Shown here one piece after another: positions 29,014 to 36,684 of a stretch of 36,684 bases of DNA. This DNA comes from Shewanella waksmanii ATCC BAA-643 (GTDB lineage: Bacteria > Pseudomonadota > Gammaproteobacteria > Enterobacterales > Shewanellaceae), in the NCBI RefSeq assembly GCF_000518805.1, contig NZ_JAEH01000031.1, forward strand, positions 1 through 36,684. The letters run 5' to 3'. Position 1 is the first letter of the stretch; each line of letters starts with the position of its first letter. Below the pieces are notes generated by a model that was given only the letters and a program-made list of their open reading frames with translations, ran no database searches and was not told where the DNA came from. Both the position numbers and the translations under genes were made by a program.

Positions 29014-29411
29014 AAATTAACCTCTTGGGTAAGCAGTACCCTCAGAGTTTACTGTGCAAAACCTCATCGTCAATGTCTCTCGGCTGCGGTCAGCTCGCGA
29101 GATGCCCCAGCCGGCCTAACAACCCCTTACCTGTGTCCGCACAAACTTTTCATGTCAAAAAAATTTGACACATAACTGAATGAAATTCAGTCAATTACCG
29201 TTAACCCCTCACCAAACTGCTGCTTAAACAAGCAATTTTATATTGTATATTTTATTTAAATGACTATATTGTTACATTATTGTTAAAAGTGAAGTGTGTG
29301 GTCTAGTAGTCAGCGTGGTCGCTTCATGAGTTAAACCCTAAAAGATCTGCTCAGCAGACAAAACTATCGGCAGATAAACCCTGCCGCTCTATACAAGCTA
29401 ATGGAGATTTC
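29014..29411. promoter_or_regulatory. Divergent regulatory region with two close palindromes
   Basis: No gene is present. TGTCAAA-AAAA-TTTGACA (29153-29170) and ACTGAAT-GAA-ATTCAGT (29175-29191) are perfect inverted repeats with centres 21.5 bp apart, about two helical turns. An AT-rich stretch (29235-29290) before the collagenase gene is the likely promoter area. The pair looks like a double operator, but no known regulator consensus fits convincingly. Confidence 0.5.
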
Positions 29412-32400
29412 ATGAAACTTAATACCCTGGTCGTCGCGTTGGGCTTAGCCACAAGCCTCAGCGCCCACGCTAACACGTCGATAACCGCACATCAGACGCC
29501 TTACCCTGAAATGCGATCGGCAATTAACAATAACCATCAGCAAGCTTTGCCTCTGGCCGCATCAGGTCCTATAGGTAATGTTGGCCCACAGGCTGAAGCA
29601 GATTGCAGTAGCTTTGTCGGCTTAAATGGCTGGCCGTTGATCGATAAACTTGCAGCTTCTGACCCACAATGTGTCAGCCCGCTCTACAACCTTAAAGGCG
29701 CAGATGCCACCGCACTATTTAGCGAGTCAAATATCCGTATTGCTGCGGCAGCCGTGCGCGATAGAGCTTTAAATTACACCGGTACCGATACTACTGGCAT
29801 CGAAGCTATCATCTACTACATCCGCGCGGCGTTGTACGTACAATTCTATAGCCCTGAAGACGTGGCGCCCTATTCTTCAGCGGCTACTGCAGACTTTAAA
29901 ACAGCGTTAACTAACCTGTTTAACAACGGCAATATCTGGACGGTATCTACCGAGAACTCCGGTGTGCTAAAAGAGGCGTTGATCTGGATAGACTCGGCTC
30001 ATTTAGGCGCCGACTTTAACTATGTCACTAAGCGAGTGCTTAGCGAATACAATGCCGACTGGGAAGTGAACTGGGGCATGAATGCGGCAGCCAACTCAAT
30101 TTTCACCACGCTATTTAGGGCGCAGTGGGATGACCCAATGAAGGCCCTGTTTGCCACAGACCAATCTATCTTAGATTCGCTCAACAATTTTCAATTGGCA
30201 AACCGCCACTTGGTAGGAACCGACGCTGAATACGTGCTTACTAACGCAGTCCGTGAAATGTCGCGTTTGTACTACATTCCTGAGATGAAAACCCGAGTAA
30301 CCAGCTTAGTCAAAGCGGTGCTTGATAGCTCCAGCAAAGATGACAGCTCACGCGTAGTGTGGATGGCAGCGGCAGGTATGGCCGATTACTATGATCGTGC
30401 TAACTGTAACTACTATGATATCTGCGGTTTTAAAGCGCAGCTTGAAGCTGAAACACTAGCCTTTAACTGGCAATGTTCTAATACCCTAACCATGCGTGCT
30501 CAGCACATGTACCAAGATCAAGCCAAGTGGGCTTGTGATGTGCTTGGTGATCAAGAGGTTTATTTCCACAGTAAATTGGCCACCAACAACACCCCGGTTG
30601 CCAATGACAATAACAGCGCGCTTGAGCTCGTGGTCTTTGATAGCTCTAGCGACTACCAATCTTATGCCGGCACCTTCTTTGGTATTGCCACTAACAACGG
30701 CGGTATGTATCTAGAAGGATCGCCAGCGGGTCTCAAAAACCAAGCTCGCTTCATCGCCTATGAAGCTGAATGGCGTGTGCCCGATTTCCATGTTTGGAAC
30801 CTACAACATGAGTATGTGCACTACCTTGATGGCCGCTACAATCTACAAGGTGACTTTGGCCGCAGCATTTCTGCTAACACGATTTGGTGGATTGAAGGCT
30901 TAGCTGAGTACATCTCATACCGCGATGCCAACACACGTGCAATTGAAATGGGCGAAACCCAAGAGTTCGATCTGTCCACCATCTTTAAAAACAACTACGA
31001 TTCAGGCCAAGATCGTATCTACCGCTGGGGTTACTTAGCCGTTCGATTCATGTTTGAAAATCATCGCGCCGATGTCGATCAAATCCTCGCATATTTGCGT
31101 AACGATCAATATGAAGAGTACCAGACCTTCATCAACAACATCGGCACCCGCTATGACAATGAGTGGCGTGGATGGCTCAATAGCGGCCTAAGCATTGCTG
31201 ATGATGGCATTGTTGACCATGGCCCATCCGATGCCGAAGCGCTAGCGAGCGGTACCGAAGGCAACTGGGCAGGTCCAGTATCAACCATCAGCAAAGACTA
31301 TGCACCATGTACAGTGAGCAGCGAAGCCTATCGCTATTCACCTGATGCTAGCTTGATCATCGATCAACCCATGGAGTGTATTGATTCACAAAATGGCCGT
31401 GCTAGCTTTGCCTTTGCTAACGTCGATGGTAGCGCCCAAGAGTTGTGGATTAAAGTGGGTGATGGCTGGGGAGATGCTGACATTTACTTTAGCTCGCAAG
31501 GCTGGGCAAGTGGTGAAAGCAATGAAGGCTATGGTATTGGCAACGGCAACCATGAAGTCATTAAGGTACAACTAAACCCGAATGAATACTGGCACTATCT
31601 CACGCTATCAGGCGAATTCGGCGGTGCCGATCTATTGGTCAGCACCACTGAAGTGGTTGCTGATGAAGATCCCGCTCAAGGCGGTGGTGACGGCGGCGGT
31701 GACAATGGTGGTGGCGACGGCGGTGGCGATAACGGTGGTGGAACTCCAACACCTGATTGCGGCGCAGCCACCATTAGCAGTGGTCAGTTAACCTATGGAA
31801 CTGATGAATGTGTCAGTGGCGGACCAGGCAGCTTTTATGTCTATGTCGACCAAGACAATACCACGCTGACTATCACTACCTCAGGCGGTAGCGGCGATGC
31901 GAATATTTACTACAACGCTGACACTTGGGCGACCAGTAGCAACGCACAAGCCAGTGCAACCAATGCGGGCAATGAAGCCAGTGTTCAAGTTACCGCTAAT
32001 CGCGGCTGGCGCTATATTAGTGTTGATACCGACACACAATACAGCGGTGTAACTTTGAGTGTCACCACCGGTGATACAAGTACTCCCATTGACCCACCGG
32101 TTGGCGATATTGAAGATATTTGTCAAAGCCAAGGGGCACAAAGTGGTGGACGCTTAACGGCAGGCCAAGCAGCGTGTTCAGCCTCTGGTACCAACTACTT
32201 CTCGTTGTGGGTTGATGCAGGCACCAGTGAACTTACGGTAACCACCGGACACGGCAATGGCGATGTTAGCCTTTATGGCGGTCGTAGCTGGCCAAATGCA
32301 AGCAGTTACGAGCAAGCCTCTGTGACCAGCAATAGCACATCAGAGAGCTTTAGCGTCACTAACCCGCAATCTGGTTGGTACTACATCACGACTATCGATG

Positions 32401-32444
32401 AAGGTAATAGCAATGGCGTAGCCATTAAAGCTACCTTGCAATAA
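29412..32444 (+). CDS. Secreted M9-family collagenase-like metalloprotease
   Basis: This 1010-aa precursor has signal peptide MKLNTLVVALGLATSLSAHA, a helical M9 activator region (about 60-370) and the zinc peptidase domain with QHEYVHYLDGRYN (His466, Glu467, His470) and the third ligand Glu495 in WIEGLAEYISY. This is the gluzincin layout of Vibrio and Clostridium collagenases. After a Gly/Asp linker and around it are three beta domains of the pre-peptidase C-terminal (PPC) type, near 640-745, 785-880 and 900-1010, each with paired cysteines and a motif like GDANIYY or GDVSLYG. It is predicted to be exported and to degrade collagen or gelatin. The gene stands alone with a hairpin behind it. 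Confidence 0.92.
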   Translation: MKLNTLVVALGLATSLSAHANTSITAHQTPYPEMRSAINNNHQQALPLAASGPIGNVGPQAEADCSSFVGLNGWPLIDKLAASDPQCVSPLYNLKGADATALFSESNIRIAAAAVRDRALNYTGTDTTGIEAIIYYIRAALYVQFYSPEDVAPYSSAATADFKTALTNLFNNGNIWTVSTENSGVLKEALIWIDSAHLGADFNYVTKRVLSEYNADWEVNWGMNAAANSIFTTLFRAQWDDPMKALFATDQSILDSLNNFQLANRHLVGTDAEYVLTNAVREMSRLYYIPEMKTRVTSLVKAVLDSSSKDDSSRVVWMAAAGMADYYDRANCNYYDICGFKAQLEAETLAFNWQCSNTLTMRAQHMYQDQAKWACDVLGDQEVYFHSKLATNNTPVANDNNSALELVVFDSSSDYQSYAGTFFGIATNNGGMYLEGSPAGLKNQARFIAYEAEWRVPDFHVWNLQHEYVHYLDGRYNLQGDFGRSISANTIWWIEGLAEYISYRDANTRAIEMGETQEFDLSTIFKNNYDSGQDRIYRWGYLAVRFMFENHRADVDQILAYLRNDQYEEYQTFINNIGTRYDNEWRGWLNSGLSIADDGIVDHGPSDAEALASGTEGNWAGPVSTISKDYAPCTVSSEAYRYSPDASLIIDQPMECIDSQNGRASFAFANVDGSAQELWIKVGDGWGDADIYFSSQGWASGESNEGYGIGNGNHEVIKVQLNPNEYWHYLTLSGEFGGADLLVSTTEVVADEDPAQGGGDGGGDNGGGDGGGDNGGGTPTPDCGAATISSGQLTYGTDECVSGGPGSFYVYVDQDNTTLTITTSGGSGDANIYYNADTWATSSNAQASATNAGNEASVQVTANRGWRYISVDTDTQYSGVTLSVTTGDTSTPIDPPVGDIEDICQSQGAQSGGRLTAGQAACSASGTNYFSLWVDAGTSELTVTTGHGNGDVSLYGGRSWPNASSYEQASVTSNSTSESFSVTNPQSGWYYITTIDEGNSNGVAIKATLQ
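31679..31743 (+). repeat. Gly/Asp-coding GGCGGT-type repeat in the collagenase linker
   Basis: Near-repeats of GGCGGTGGTGAC code for an alternating GGGD/GGGN spacer (about residues 757-778) between the first and second C-terminal beta domains. It is in frame and likely a flexible linker that can change length by slippage. Confidence 0.7.
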
Positions 32445-32453
32445 GCCTAAGGT

Positions 32454-32483
32454 CTGCACAGGAGTGTGAGTACTCCTGTGCAG
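32454..32483 (+). terminator. Perfect hairpin after the collagenase gene
   Basis: CTGCACAGGAGT pairs over 12 bp with ACTCCTGTGCAG around GTGAGT. Only CACTGTTTT follows, so it is a weak terminator or an mRNA 3'-end stabiliser. Confidence 0.6.
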
Positions 32484-32532
32484 CACTGTTTTCGATTTCC
32501 CATTGACTTAAGTTAGCCGACAAGGAGACGCC

Positions 32533-33087
32533 ATGTACCTAAGACGTTTATCCATCCTAGTATTACTCTGTTGTGCTGCCAGTACACTCACTCAAGCCAG
32601 TCCACGCCTCAACGCGCAGCAGTTAAGCGCTGCAGCAAGCAGCCACCAAGCCGCAGCCAAAGCCCTATTGCAGGCCACCTATGCCGAAGATGTTATCGAC
32701 CAAGCTCTCTATCAACTCAAGTCTAGTTACGCCCATATGCTTAAAGATATGCCTCTTAAACGCCAACACCGCGAACTAGAAACCGCTTACCGACAACGGG
32801 CGTTTGACCTCGCTAAACAGCAACTCGATTGGGCCAGTATAGAACCCGCATTCATTGAGCTGTACATGCAAACCTATAGCGAACAAGAATTACTTGAGCT
32901 CAGCGCGTTTTATCGCACCGAGACCGGTAAAAAGTACCTTAAACATATGCCTGCTACACTACGCCAAACGAGTGCCATCGTGCAGCAGCAGATGCAAAAT
33001 ATTAATCAACAGTTTAGTCAAATCGTTACCGAGTTGGCCACGGCAACGGGGATCGAAGCCACGACTGAGCACCAGCATCAACACTAG
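32533..33087 (+). CDS. Secreted DUF2059 family protein
   Basis: The 184-aa precursor has signal peptide MYLRRLSILVLLCCAASTLT ending before SPRLN and AGGAG seven bases ahead of the ATG. The mature protein is mostly helical and has the DUF2059 core: EPAFIELYMQTYSEQELLEL, then SAFYRTETGKKYLKHMP and a helix rich in Gln. Members are small periplasmic or secreted proteins of unknown function, common in Shewanella and related genera. A His-rich end (EHQHQH) might bind metal. It is transcribed alone. A MITE-like element follows its stop by 11 bp. Confidence 0.85.
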   Translation: MYLRRLSILVLLCCAASTLTQASPRLNAQQLSAAASSHQAAAKALLQATYAEDVIDQALYQLKSSYAHMLKDMPLKRQHRELETAYRQRAFDLAKQQLDWASIEPAFIELYMQTYSEQELLELSAFYRTETGKKYLKHMPATLRQTSAIVQQQMQNINQQFSQIVTELATATGIEATTEHQHQH

Positions 33088-33098
33088 CCTTTAGCTAA

Positions 33099-33161
33099 TA
33101 CCAATCAGTATCAGTACCGCTAAACTCTCGCTGAGTGACTAAATGTTTATACTGATTGGTA
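33099..33161. mobile_element. MITE-like element, internally deleted copy (63 bp)
   Basis: It starts TACCAATCAGTAT and ends TTATACTGATTGGTA like the 263-bp element at 9354-9616. Its last 48 bases match that copy almost exactly (ACCGCTAAACTCTCGCTGAG and onward). About 200 internal bases are missing. It is flanked by TAA on both sides (33096-33098, 33162-33164), a separate 3-bp target duplication. Confidence 0.85.
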
Positions 33162-33176
33162 TAAGTATTTACCCAT

Positions 33177-33206
33177 AAAAAAACACCGCATTTACTGCGG
33201 TGTTTT
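33177..33206. terminator. Bidirectional terminator between DUF2059 and cytochrome genes
   Basis: AAAACACCGCA pairs with TGCGGTGTTTT around TTTAC, with A and T runs on both sides so that it can serve both convergent genes. Confidence 0.85.
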
Positions 33207-33251
33207 AAATGTTATACCCGCTAACAGCATGGGGCTAATGCAAGCTGGCCA

Positions 33252-35123
33252 TTAACGTGACTTTTCAACCATACGTTGGATCACTTTCATATGAGTGACG
33301 TCATCAGGAGCTTGACCAGTAGCCGTGATCTCATCACTGCCATGACAAGCTAAGCACGTTCCAACTCTTTGAATACGTTGCATCTCGTCCTTATTGAACG
33401 GTCTAGCACCGTCATGCGAGGTTGATTGCAACTGATTACCCTCTTCATCAACAAAGCGCTCTAATTCAAAATTAACTGGCGCCTGACCATCAGGAAAGTT
33501 ACGCGCTATATCGTACTGACCTGAGCCCAAACCTAGCACTTTAGGATTGGTATGACACTCTTCACAGGTACGCGATTTTTTACTCATAGTATGGGGCTGA
33601 ATAGGGTTGTGTGATAAACCGCTAGTGCCGTCTTTAGTGACATAGGTTTTATTGGCTACTATCGCTTTATCACCATTGACCTGAGTAAGGAACACCTGGC
33701 ATCCGGGTACAAAAGTAGACACCTTGCCTCGGTGGTTAATTCCAAGTGCCGGATTTTCCCAACGAACATAAGAACGGGACTCACTCCAGCTAAAGGCTTG
33801 CTTATCTAAATTAGCCTTCTTACCCAATTGTGAGATATCACTGTGAGAACCACTTAACCAATCGCCATTAGGTTTACCAACATCTTGTTTCGCGTGGCAG
33901 CCATAACATTGAGGCGCCCAGGCAGCGTGACAAGTCGAGCACTCCATTTTCTCCATGTGGCTAGCAATTTTTACCATTGCTACTTCACCTTCTACCGATA
34001 ACTCAGCTCCATTAAGCTGTGGCACTTTAAGCTGCTTGCCATCAATTTTAGTTGTCAAAGTTACGCTATCGCCAGATCGCGATAAATTGGTCATCGGATT
34101 ACCGCGAGCAGTTTTTAATGTCGCATCTTCACTGGTCGTGCCGTGACAAGTTTCGCAGCGCACCTCTAATGCAAACTCTTTTTTAGTGTATAGATAGCCA
34201 TCGCCGTGCATCTCATCTTTGGTATGGCAATCAATACAGCTCATGCCCGCATCATAGTGCAAGTCAGCCTGCAAGAAATTGTAATGCTTACCATGCAACT
34301 TACCTTGCTTACTGCCATCTTCTTTATACGGCGTACCGTAGCCATCTGATTCCATCATCCCCATGTAACTAACACCAGTACGACCGCCACGATTATGACA
34401 ATGCTGGCACTGCTCAACCGAAGGTGCGCGGGTCATTTTGTGCTGTCTTGGGCGATCTTTTTGTGTTTTATCAATGGCTTTATCGCCACCTTCATAGGTT
34501 GCAGCATTGCTATATTCGACATGGCATGCGGCGCAGCCTGACGCGCGATAATCACCATCTCGTTGGTGACCATCACTCCATAAGTGACAACGCAAACATT
34601 GGTTACGCAAGTAGTCATCGCCGGGAGAGTTAGTATCTGACTCTGGTTGGCTAGGGTCGTAGCTTGGCAGTTGTGTCAGCTCAGCCACCGTACCTTCACG
34701 CCCAGTTTTAAGCGCTTTCACATCATAAGTAGCATGAATTGAATCACGGCTTTGACTACCAAAATTATAACGCGTGCCAGATATCATCCCTGACATCGTG
34801 GCATGAATAGAGGTTTTCGCATTCTCTACTTCTTCGTTATGGCAAGTACCACAGGTCTTATCAACAACCCGCAGATCAGTCGGGTTCGACCACATATCCT
34901 TATGAGCCGTAGCTAACGTAGTCGCATCGCCGTCACCATTGTGACAATCAACGCAAGTTAAATCGGCCATCGTATCAATATCAGAAAACTGCTCTATGCC
35001 CTCGTGGCAAGTTAAGCAGCCCTTATTTTCATCCCACTGCGCAATAGCATTTGACATCCCTATGCCTAAAATAACCGGTATAGCGATGAGAAAGTGTCTT
35101 TTCTTCATCATCTTCATCTCCAT
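33252..35123 (-). CDS. Periplasmic dodecaheme c-type cytochrome
   Basis: Twelve CXXCH heme sites are visible in order: CLTCH, CVDCH, CGTCH, CLRCH, CAACH, CQHCH, CIDCH, CETCH, CSTCH, CYGCH, CEECH and CLACH. The start at 35123 has GAGG eight bases upstream and gives about 623 aa; a TTG seven codons earlier is less likely. The signal peptide (KKRHFLIAIPVILGIGMSNA, then IAQWDENKG) has no lipobox Cys, so the protein should be soluble in the periplasm or secreted, unlike outer-membrane MtrC/OmcA lipoproteins. A gap in the heme string (about 335-395) seems to hold a beta insert. It may carry electrons to a terminal acceptor or be a reductase. No partner gene is adjacent, and I cannot name an orthologue. 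Confidence 0.9.
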   Translation of the reverse strand: MEMKMMKKRHFLIAIPVILGIGMSNAIAQWDENKGCLTCHEGIEQFSDIDTMADLTCVDCHNGDGDATTLATAHKDMWSNPTDLRVVDKTCGTCHNEEVENAKTSIHATMSGMISGTRYNFGSQSRDSIHATYDVKALKTGREGTVAELTQLPSYDPSQPESDTNSPGDDYLRNQCLRCHLWSDGHQRDGDYRASGCAACHVEYSNAATYEGGDKAIDKTQKDRPRQHKMTRAPSVEQCQHCHNRGGRTGVSYMGMMESDGYGTPYKEDGSKQGKLHGKHYNFLQADLHYDAGMSCIDCHTKDEMHGDGYLYTKKEFALEVRCETCHGTTSEDATLKTARGNPMTNLSRSGDSVTLTTKIDGKQLKVPQLNGAELSVEGEVAMVKIASHMEKMECSTCHAAWAPQCYGCHAKQDVGKPNGDWLSGSHSDISQLGKKANLDKQAFSWSESRSYVRWENPALGINHRGKVSTFVPGCQVFLTQVNGDKAIVANKTYVTKDGTSGLSHNPIQPHTMSKKSRTCEECHTNPKVLGLGSGQYDIARNFPDGQAPVNFELERFVDEEGNQLQSTSHDGARPFNKDEMQRIQRVGTCLACHGSDEITATGQAPDDVTHMKVIQRMVEKSR

Positions 35124-35492
35124 TTCTTGTACCTCACAGTACAAATAACCTTATTATTTATGTGTCTATTACATCTTGATACTTAATGAGAGATGTGTAA
35201 AAAATCAGTTAACTAGATGTGACCTCGATCCGAAGTTGTTCGACAAAATGCGTTAGGGGTTACAGAAGCAAAAAATAATTGAAATTAATGAAATTTTTTT
35301 GGAAATGCTCAAATATTACTTTGCGAATCATCCTTGTATTAACATTAGAAATTCACAGCTAATTAATCACTCAATAACAATTCAAGCTGCAGCAATAACA
35401 AGTATAAAAAATGCTTTAAATATAAGGACTTGAAAACAGATAGCTCAACACGTTAAGATGCGCGCTTTCATCAAGGATAGAGACTTAAACCA
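35124..35492. promoter_or_regulatory. Divergent promoter region of cytochrome and LRR genes
   Basis: There is no gene in 369 bases of AT-rich DNA. TGTGA-CCTCGA-TCCGA at 35218-35233 matches the CRP core at 8 of 10 positions, and TTGATACTTAATGA at about 35177-35190 is a 7/10 FNR match. Both are weak. CRP control of cytochrome genes is common in Shewanella, so the first is worth testing. Confidence 0.3.
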
Positions 35493-36449
35493 ATGAATAA
35501 TAAACCGATTGTGGCGTCATTACTGGCCATTTTTTCGAGTTACCCAATTCACGCTACAGCTGCTCAAAGCATCGACGCGATTGAGTTCGCTGACGCCAAT
35601 TTCAAACAGTGCGTGCAAGTCCATCGCGTGACTGACCCTAGCCAAACCAGAAAGCTCAACTGTCGTCACTTGCCGATGAAAAGCCTTGCAGACCTGAAGT
35701 ATTTCCCAGCGCTTGAATCAGCCACCTTTGCCGGGCCTGAGATCAGTAATATTGATTTGAGCCACAACCCTGTGCTTAAAAGCCTATCGGTGAGTAGTAA
35801 GCAACTCAGCAGCATCGATTTAAGCCACACACCACAGCTTGAGGTGCTAAGCCTTGATGCCAAACAAATCAGCAAGATTGATCTGAGTAATACGCCAAAA
35901 CTGAAAGAGTTGGCGGTTATGTCAGCGCAGCTGCAAAGCATCAATCTGAGCCATACCCCTATGCTCGAAGAGCTAAATGTCTCTTTCAATCAGCTCACAA
36001 GCCTTGATTTAAGTGCCACACCAAAGCTGACAGACCTCAGTGTCGTCGGCAATCAATTGACTCAGCTTGATGTTAGCCATACGCCGGCACTGCGCTACTT
36101 ATGGGCCAAAGAAAATCAACTAACCACTATGGATTTCAGTGCTAATAAATCACTGGTTCAAATCGGTTTAGCCAGCAATCAGTTAACGGCGCTGACCTTA
36201 CCAGCCAATAACCAAATTTCTAGCCTAGGCGTGATGTACAACCAGCTAACTAAACTGGATGTCACCCAGAGTCCTAAACTAAGCACCTTGTATATCACTG
36301 ACAATCAAATCAGCAACCTTGATATCACTAATAACCCTAAGCTGCGCAAGCTATGGGCCACTGGTAACCCTATTGCCAACATTGATATCAGTGGTCATGA
36401 AAGATTAAGCGACTATGAGTTCGATGATAGCACCGCCGTTACCGAGTAG
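35493..36449 (+). CDS. Secreted leucine-rich-repeat protein
   Basis: The 318-aa precursor has a signal peptide (MNNKPIVASLLAIFSSYPIH, cut near ATAAQ). A short N-terminal cap contains two Cys (about 39 and 57). After it come about eleven tandem repeats of 21 residues with consensus QLTxLDLSxTPKLxxLxVxxN, for example NQLTSLDLSATPKLTDLSVV. The Asp-Leu-Ser / Thr-Pro phase makes them resemble bacterial short LRRs seen in secreted binding proteins. Without an anchor or a catalytic domain, the protein probably binds a partner in the periplasm or outside. The gene is divergent from the dodecaheme cytochrome and ends in a good terminator. Confidence 0.88.
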   Translation: MNNKPIVASLLAIFSSYPIHATAAQSIDAIEFADANFKQCVQVHRVTDPSQTRKLNCRHLPMKSLADLKYFPALESATFAGPEISNIDLSHNPVLKSLSVSSKQLSSIDLSHTPQLEVLSLDAKQISKIDLSNTPKLKELAVMSAQLQSINLSHTPMLEELNVSFNQLTSLDLSATPKLTDLSVVGNQLTQLDVSHTPALRYLWAKENQLTTMDFSANKSLVQIGLASNQLTALTLPANNQISSLGVMYNQLTKLDVTQSPKLSTLYITDNQISNLDITNNPKLRKLWATGNPIANIDISGHERLSDYEFDDSTAVTE

Positions 36450-36478
36450 TACTTGAGCGCATTAGTAAGTAAAAACAC

Positions 36479-36507
36479 AAAAAAAGCCGCTAATTAGCGG
36501 CTTTTTT
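36479..36507. terminator. Terminator shared by the LRR gene and ssb
   Basis: AAAAAGCCGCTAA pairs with TTAGCGGCTTTTT, with A and T runs on both sides, between two convergent genes. Confidence 0.9.
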
Positions 36508-36534
36508 CATGTTTAACAATAACGGACGTAATTC

Positions 36535-36684
36535 CTAGAATGGAATATCGTCATCCCAACCATCGTCAAGATCTGGGGTAAAGTTTTGCTGCGGCGCTGC
36601 TTGTTGCTGTGGTTGCGGCGCTGCTTGTTGCTGTGGTTGCGGCGCTGCTTGTTGCTGTGGTTGCGGCGCTGCTTGTTGCTGTGG
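36535..36684 (-). CDS. ssb: Single-stranded DNA-binding protein, C-terminal end (partial)
   Basis: Read on the minus strand, the visible frame is a Gln/Pro/Ala tail followed by [17 protein letters not shown] and a TAG stop at 36537-36535. The acidic DDDIPF end is the SSB tip that recruits replication and repair proteins. The OB-fold part lies beyond the window. The tail is encoded by perfect 24-bp repeats giving the eight residues QPAAQQQP each time. The linker is intrinsically disordered, as in other SSBs, and its length can probably vary. Confidence 0.95.
   Translation of the reverse strand, partial: PQQQAAPQPQQQAAPQPQQQAAPQPQQQAAPQQNFTPDLDDGWDDDIPF
36591..36684 (-). repeat. 24-bp perfect tandem repeat in the ssb linker
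   Basis: The unit GCGGCGCTGCTTGTTGCTGT plus GGTT starts at 36591, 36615, 36639 and 36663, the last cut by the window edge. All visible copies are identical even at silent sites, which points to recent expansion by slippage. The array may continue beyond the window. Confidence 0.95.

Noticed and set aside
36591..36684. CRISPR-like regular repeat
   Set aside because: The 24-bp units are contiguous with no spacers and are translated in frame as part of ssb.

Overview
The window looks like a chromosomal segment of a marine gammaproteobacterium, most probably Shewanella. The reasons are a twelve-heme c-type cytochrome, general porins of the Shewanella/Vibrio type, a Na+-coupled sugar symporter, pepT, tcdA, tpm, fxsA and cutA-dsbD neighbourhoods, and short strong intrinsic terminators. 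The genus call is inference; no rRNA is present. Most of the window is ordinary core genome. The accessory material is the left edge, one sugar-utilisation cluster and a few scattered insertions.

Left edge (1-1470): the 5' end of an IS3-type orfA runs off the window. Beside it is a SIR2-like gene whose reading frame ends in IS leader DNA. Next come a complete tRNA-Leu(CAA) with its terminator, a 40-bp copy of the 5' half of a tRNA-Leu 222 bp upstream, and the tRNA promoter. This looks like the worn end of a genomic island at a tRNA gene. A 42-aa membrane protein (DUF3149-like) follows, behind a good FNR/EtrA-type site.

Core block (1500-17770): a SieB-like membrane protein, an orphan sensor histidine kinase, peptidase T, TcdA, two paralogous porins with long leaders, thiopurine methyltransferase, a Cys-rich small protein, an unusual Ser/Thr kinase with a large unknown C-terminal half, FxsA, the overlapping cutA-dsbD pair and a CPA2 antiporter with an NAD-binding domain.

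Sugar cluster (17850-27010): a secreted beta-propeller protein, a beta-galactosidase with a signal peptide, an SGLT-type symporter, then galT, galK and galM, all on the + strand. No lactose permease is present. The layout fits hydrolysis of lactose or galactosides in the periplasm, uptake of galactose with Na+, and the Leloir pathway in the cytoplasm. galE and a regulator are not in the window.

Right block (27180-36684): an acidic-tailed small protein, a PIG3-type quinone oxidoreductase, a secreted M9 collagenase with three C-terminal beta domains, a secreted DUF2059 protein, a periplasmic dodecaheme cytochrome, a secreted leucine-rich-repeat protein, and the 3' end of ssb with a perfect 24-bp tandem repeat. 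Two copies of one MITE-like element (263 bp and 63 bp), each flanked by a 3-bp target duplication, lie at 9354-9616 and 33099-33161.
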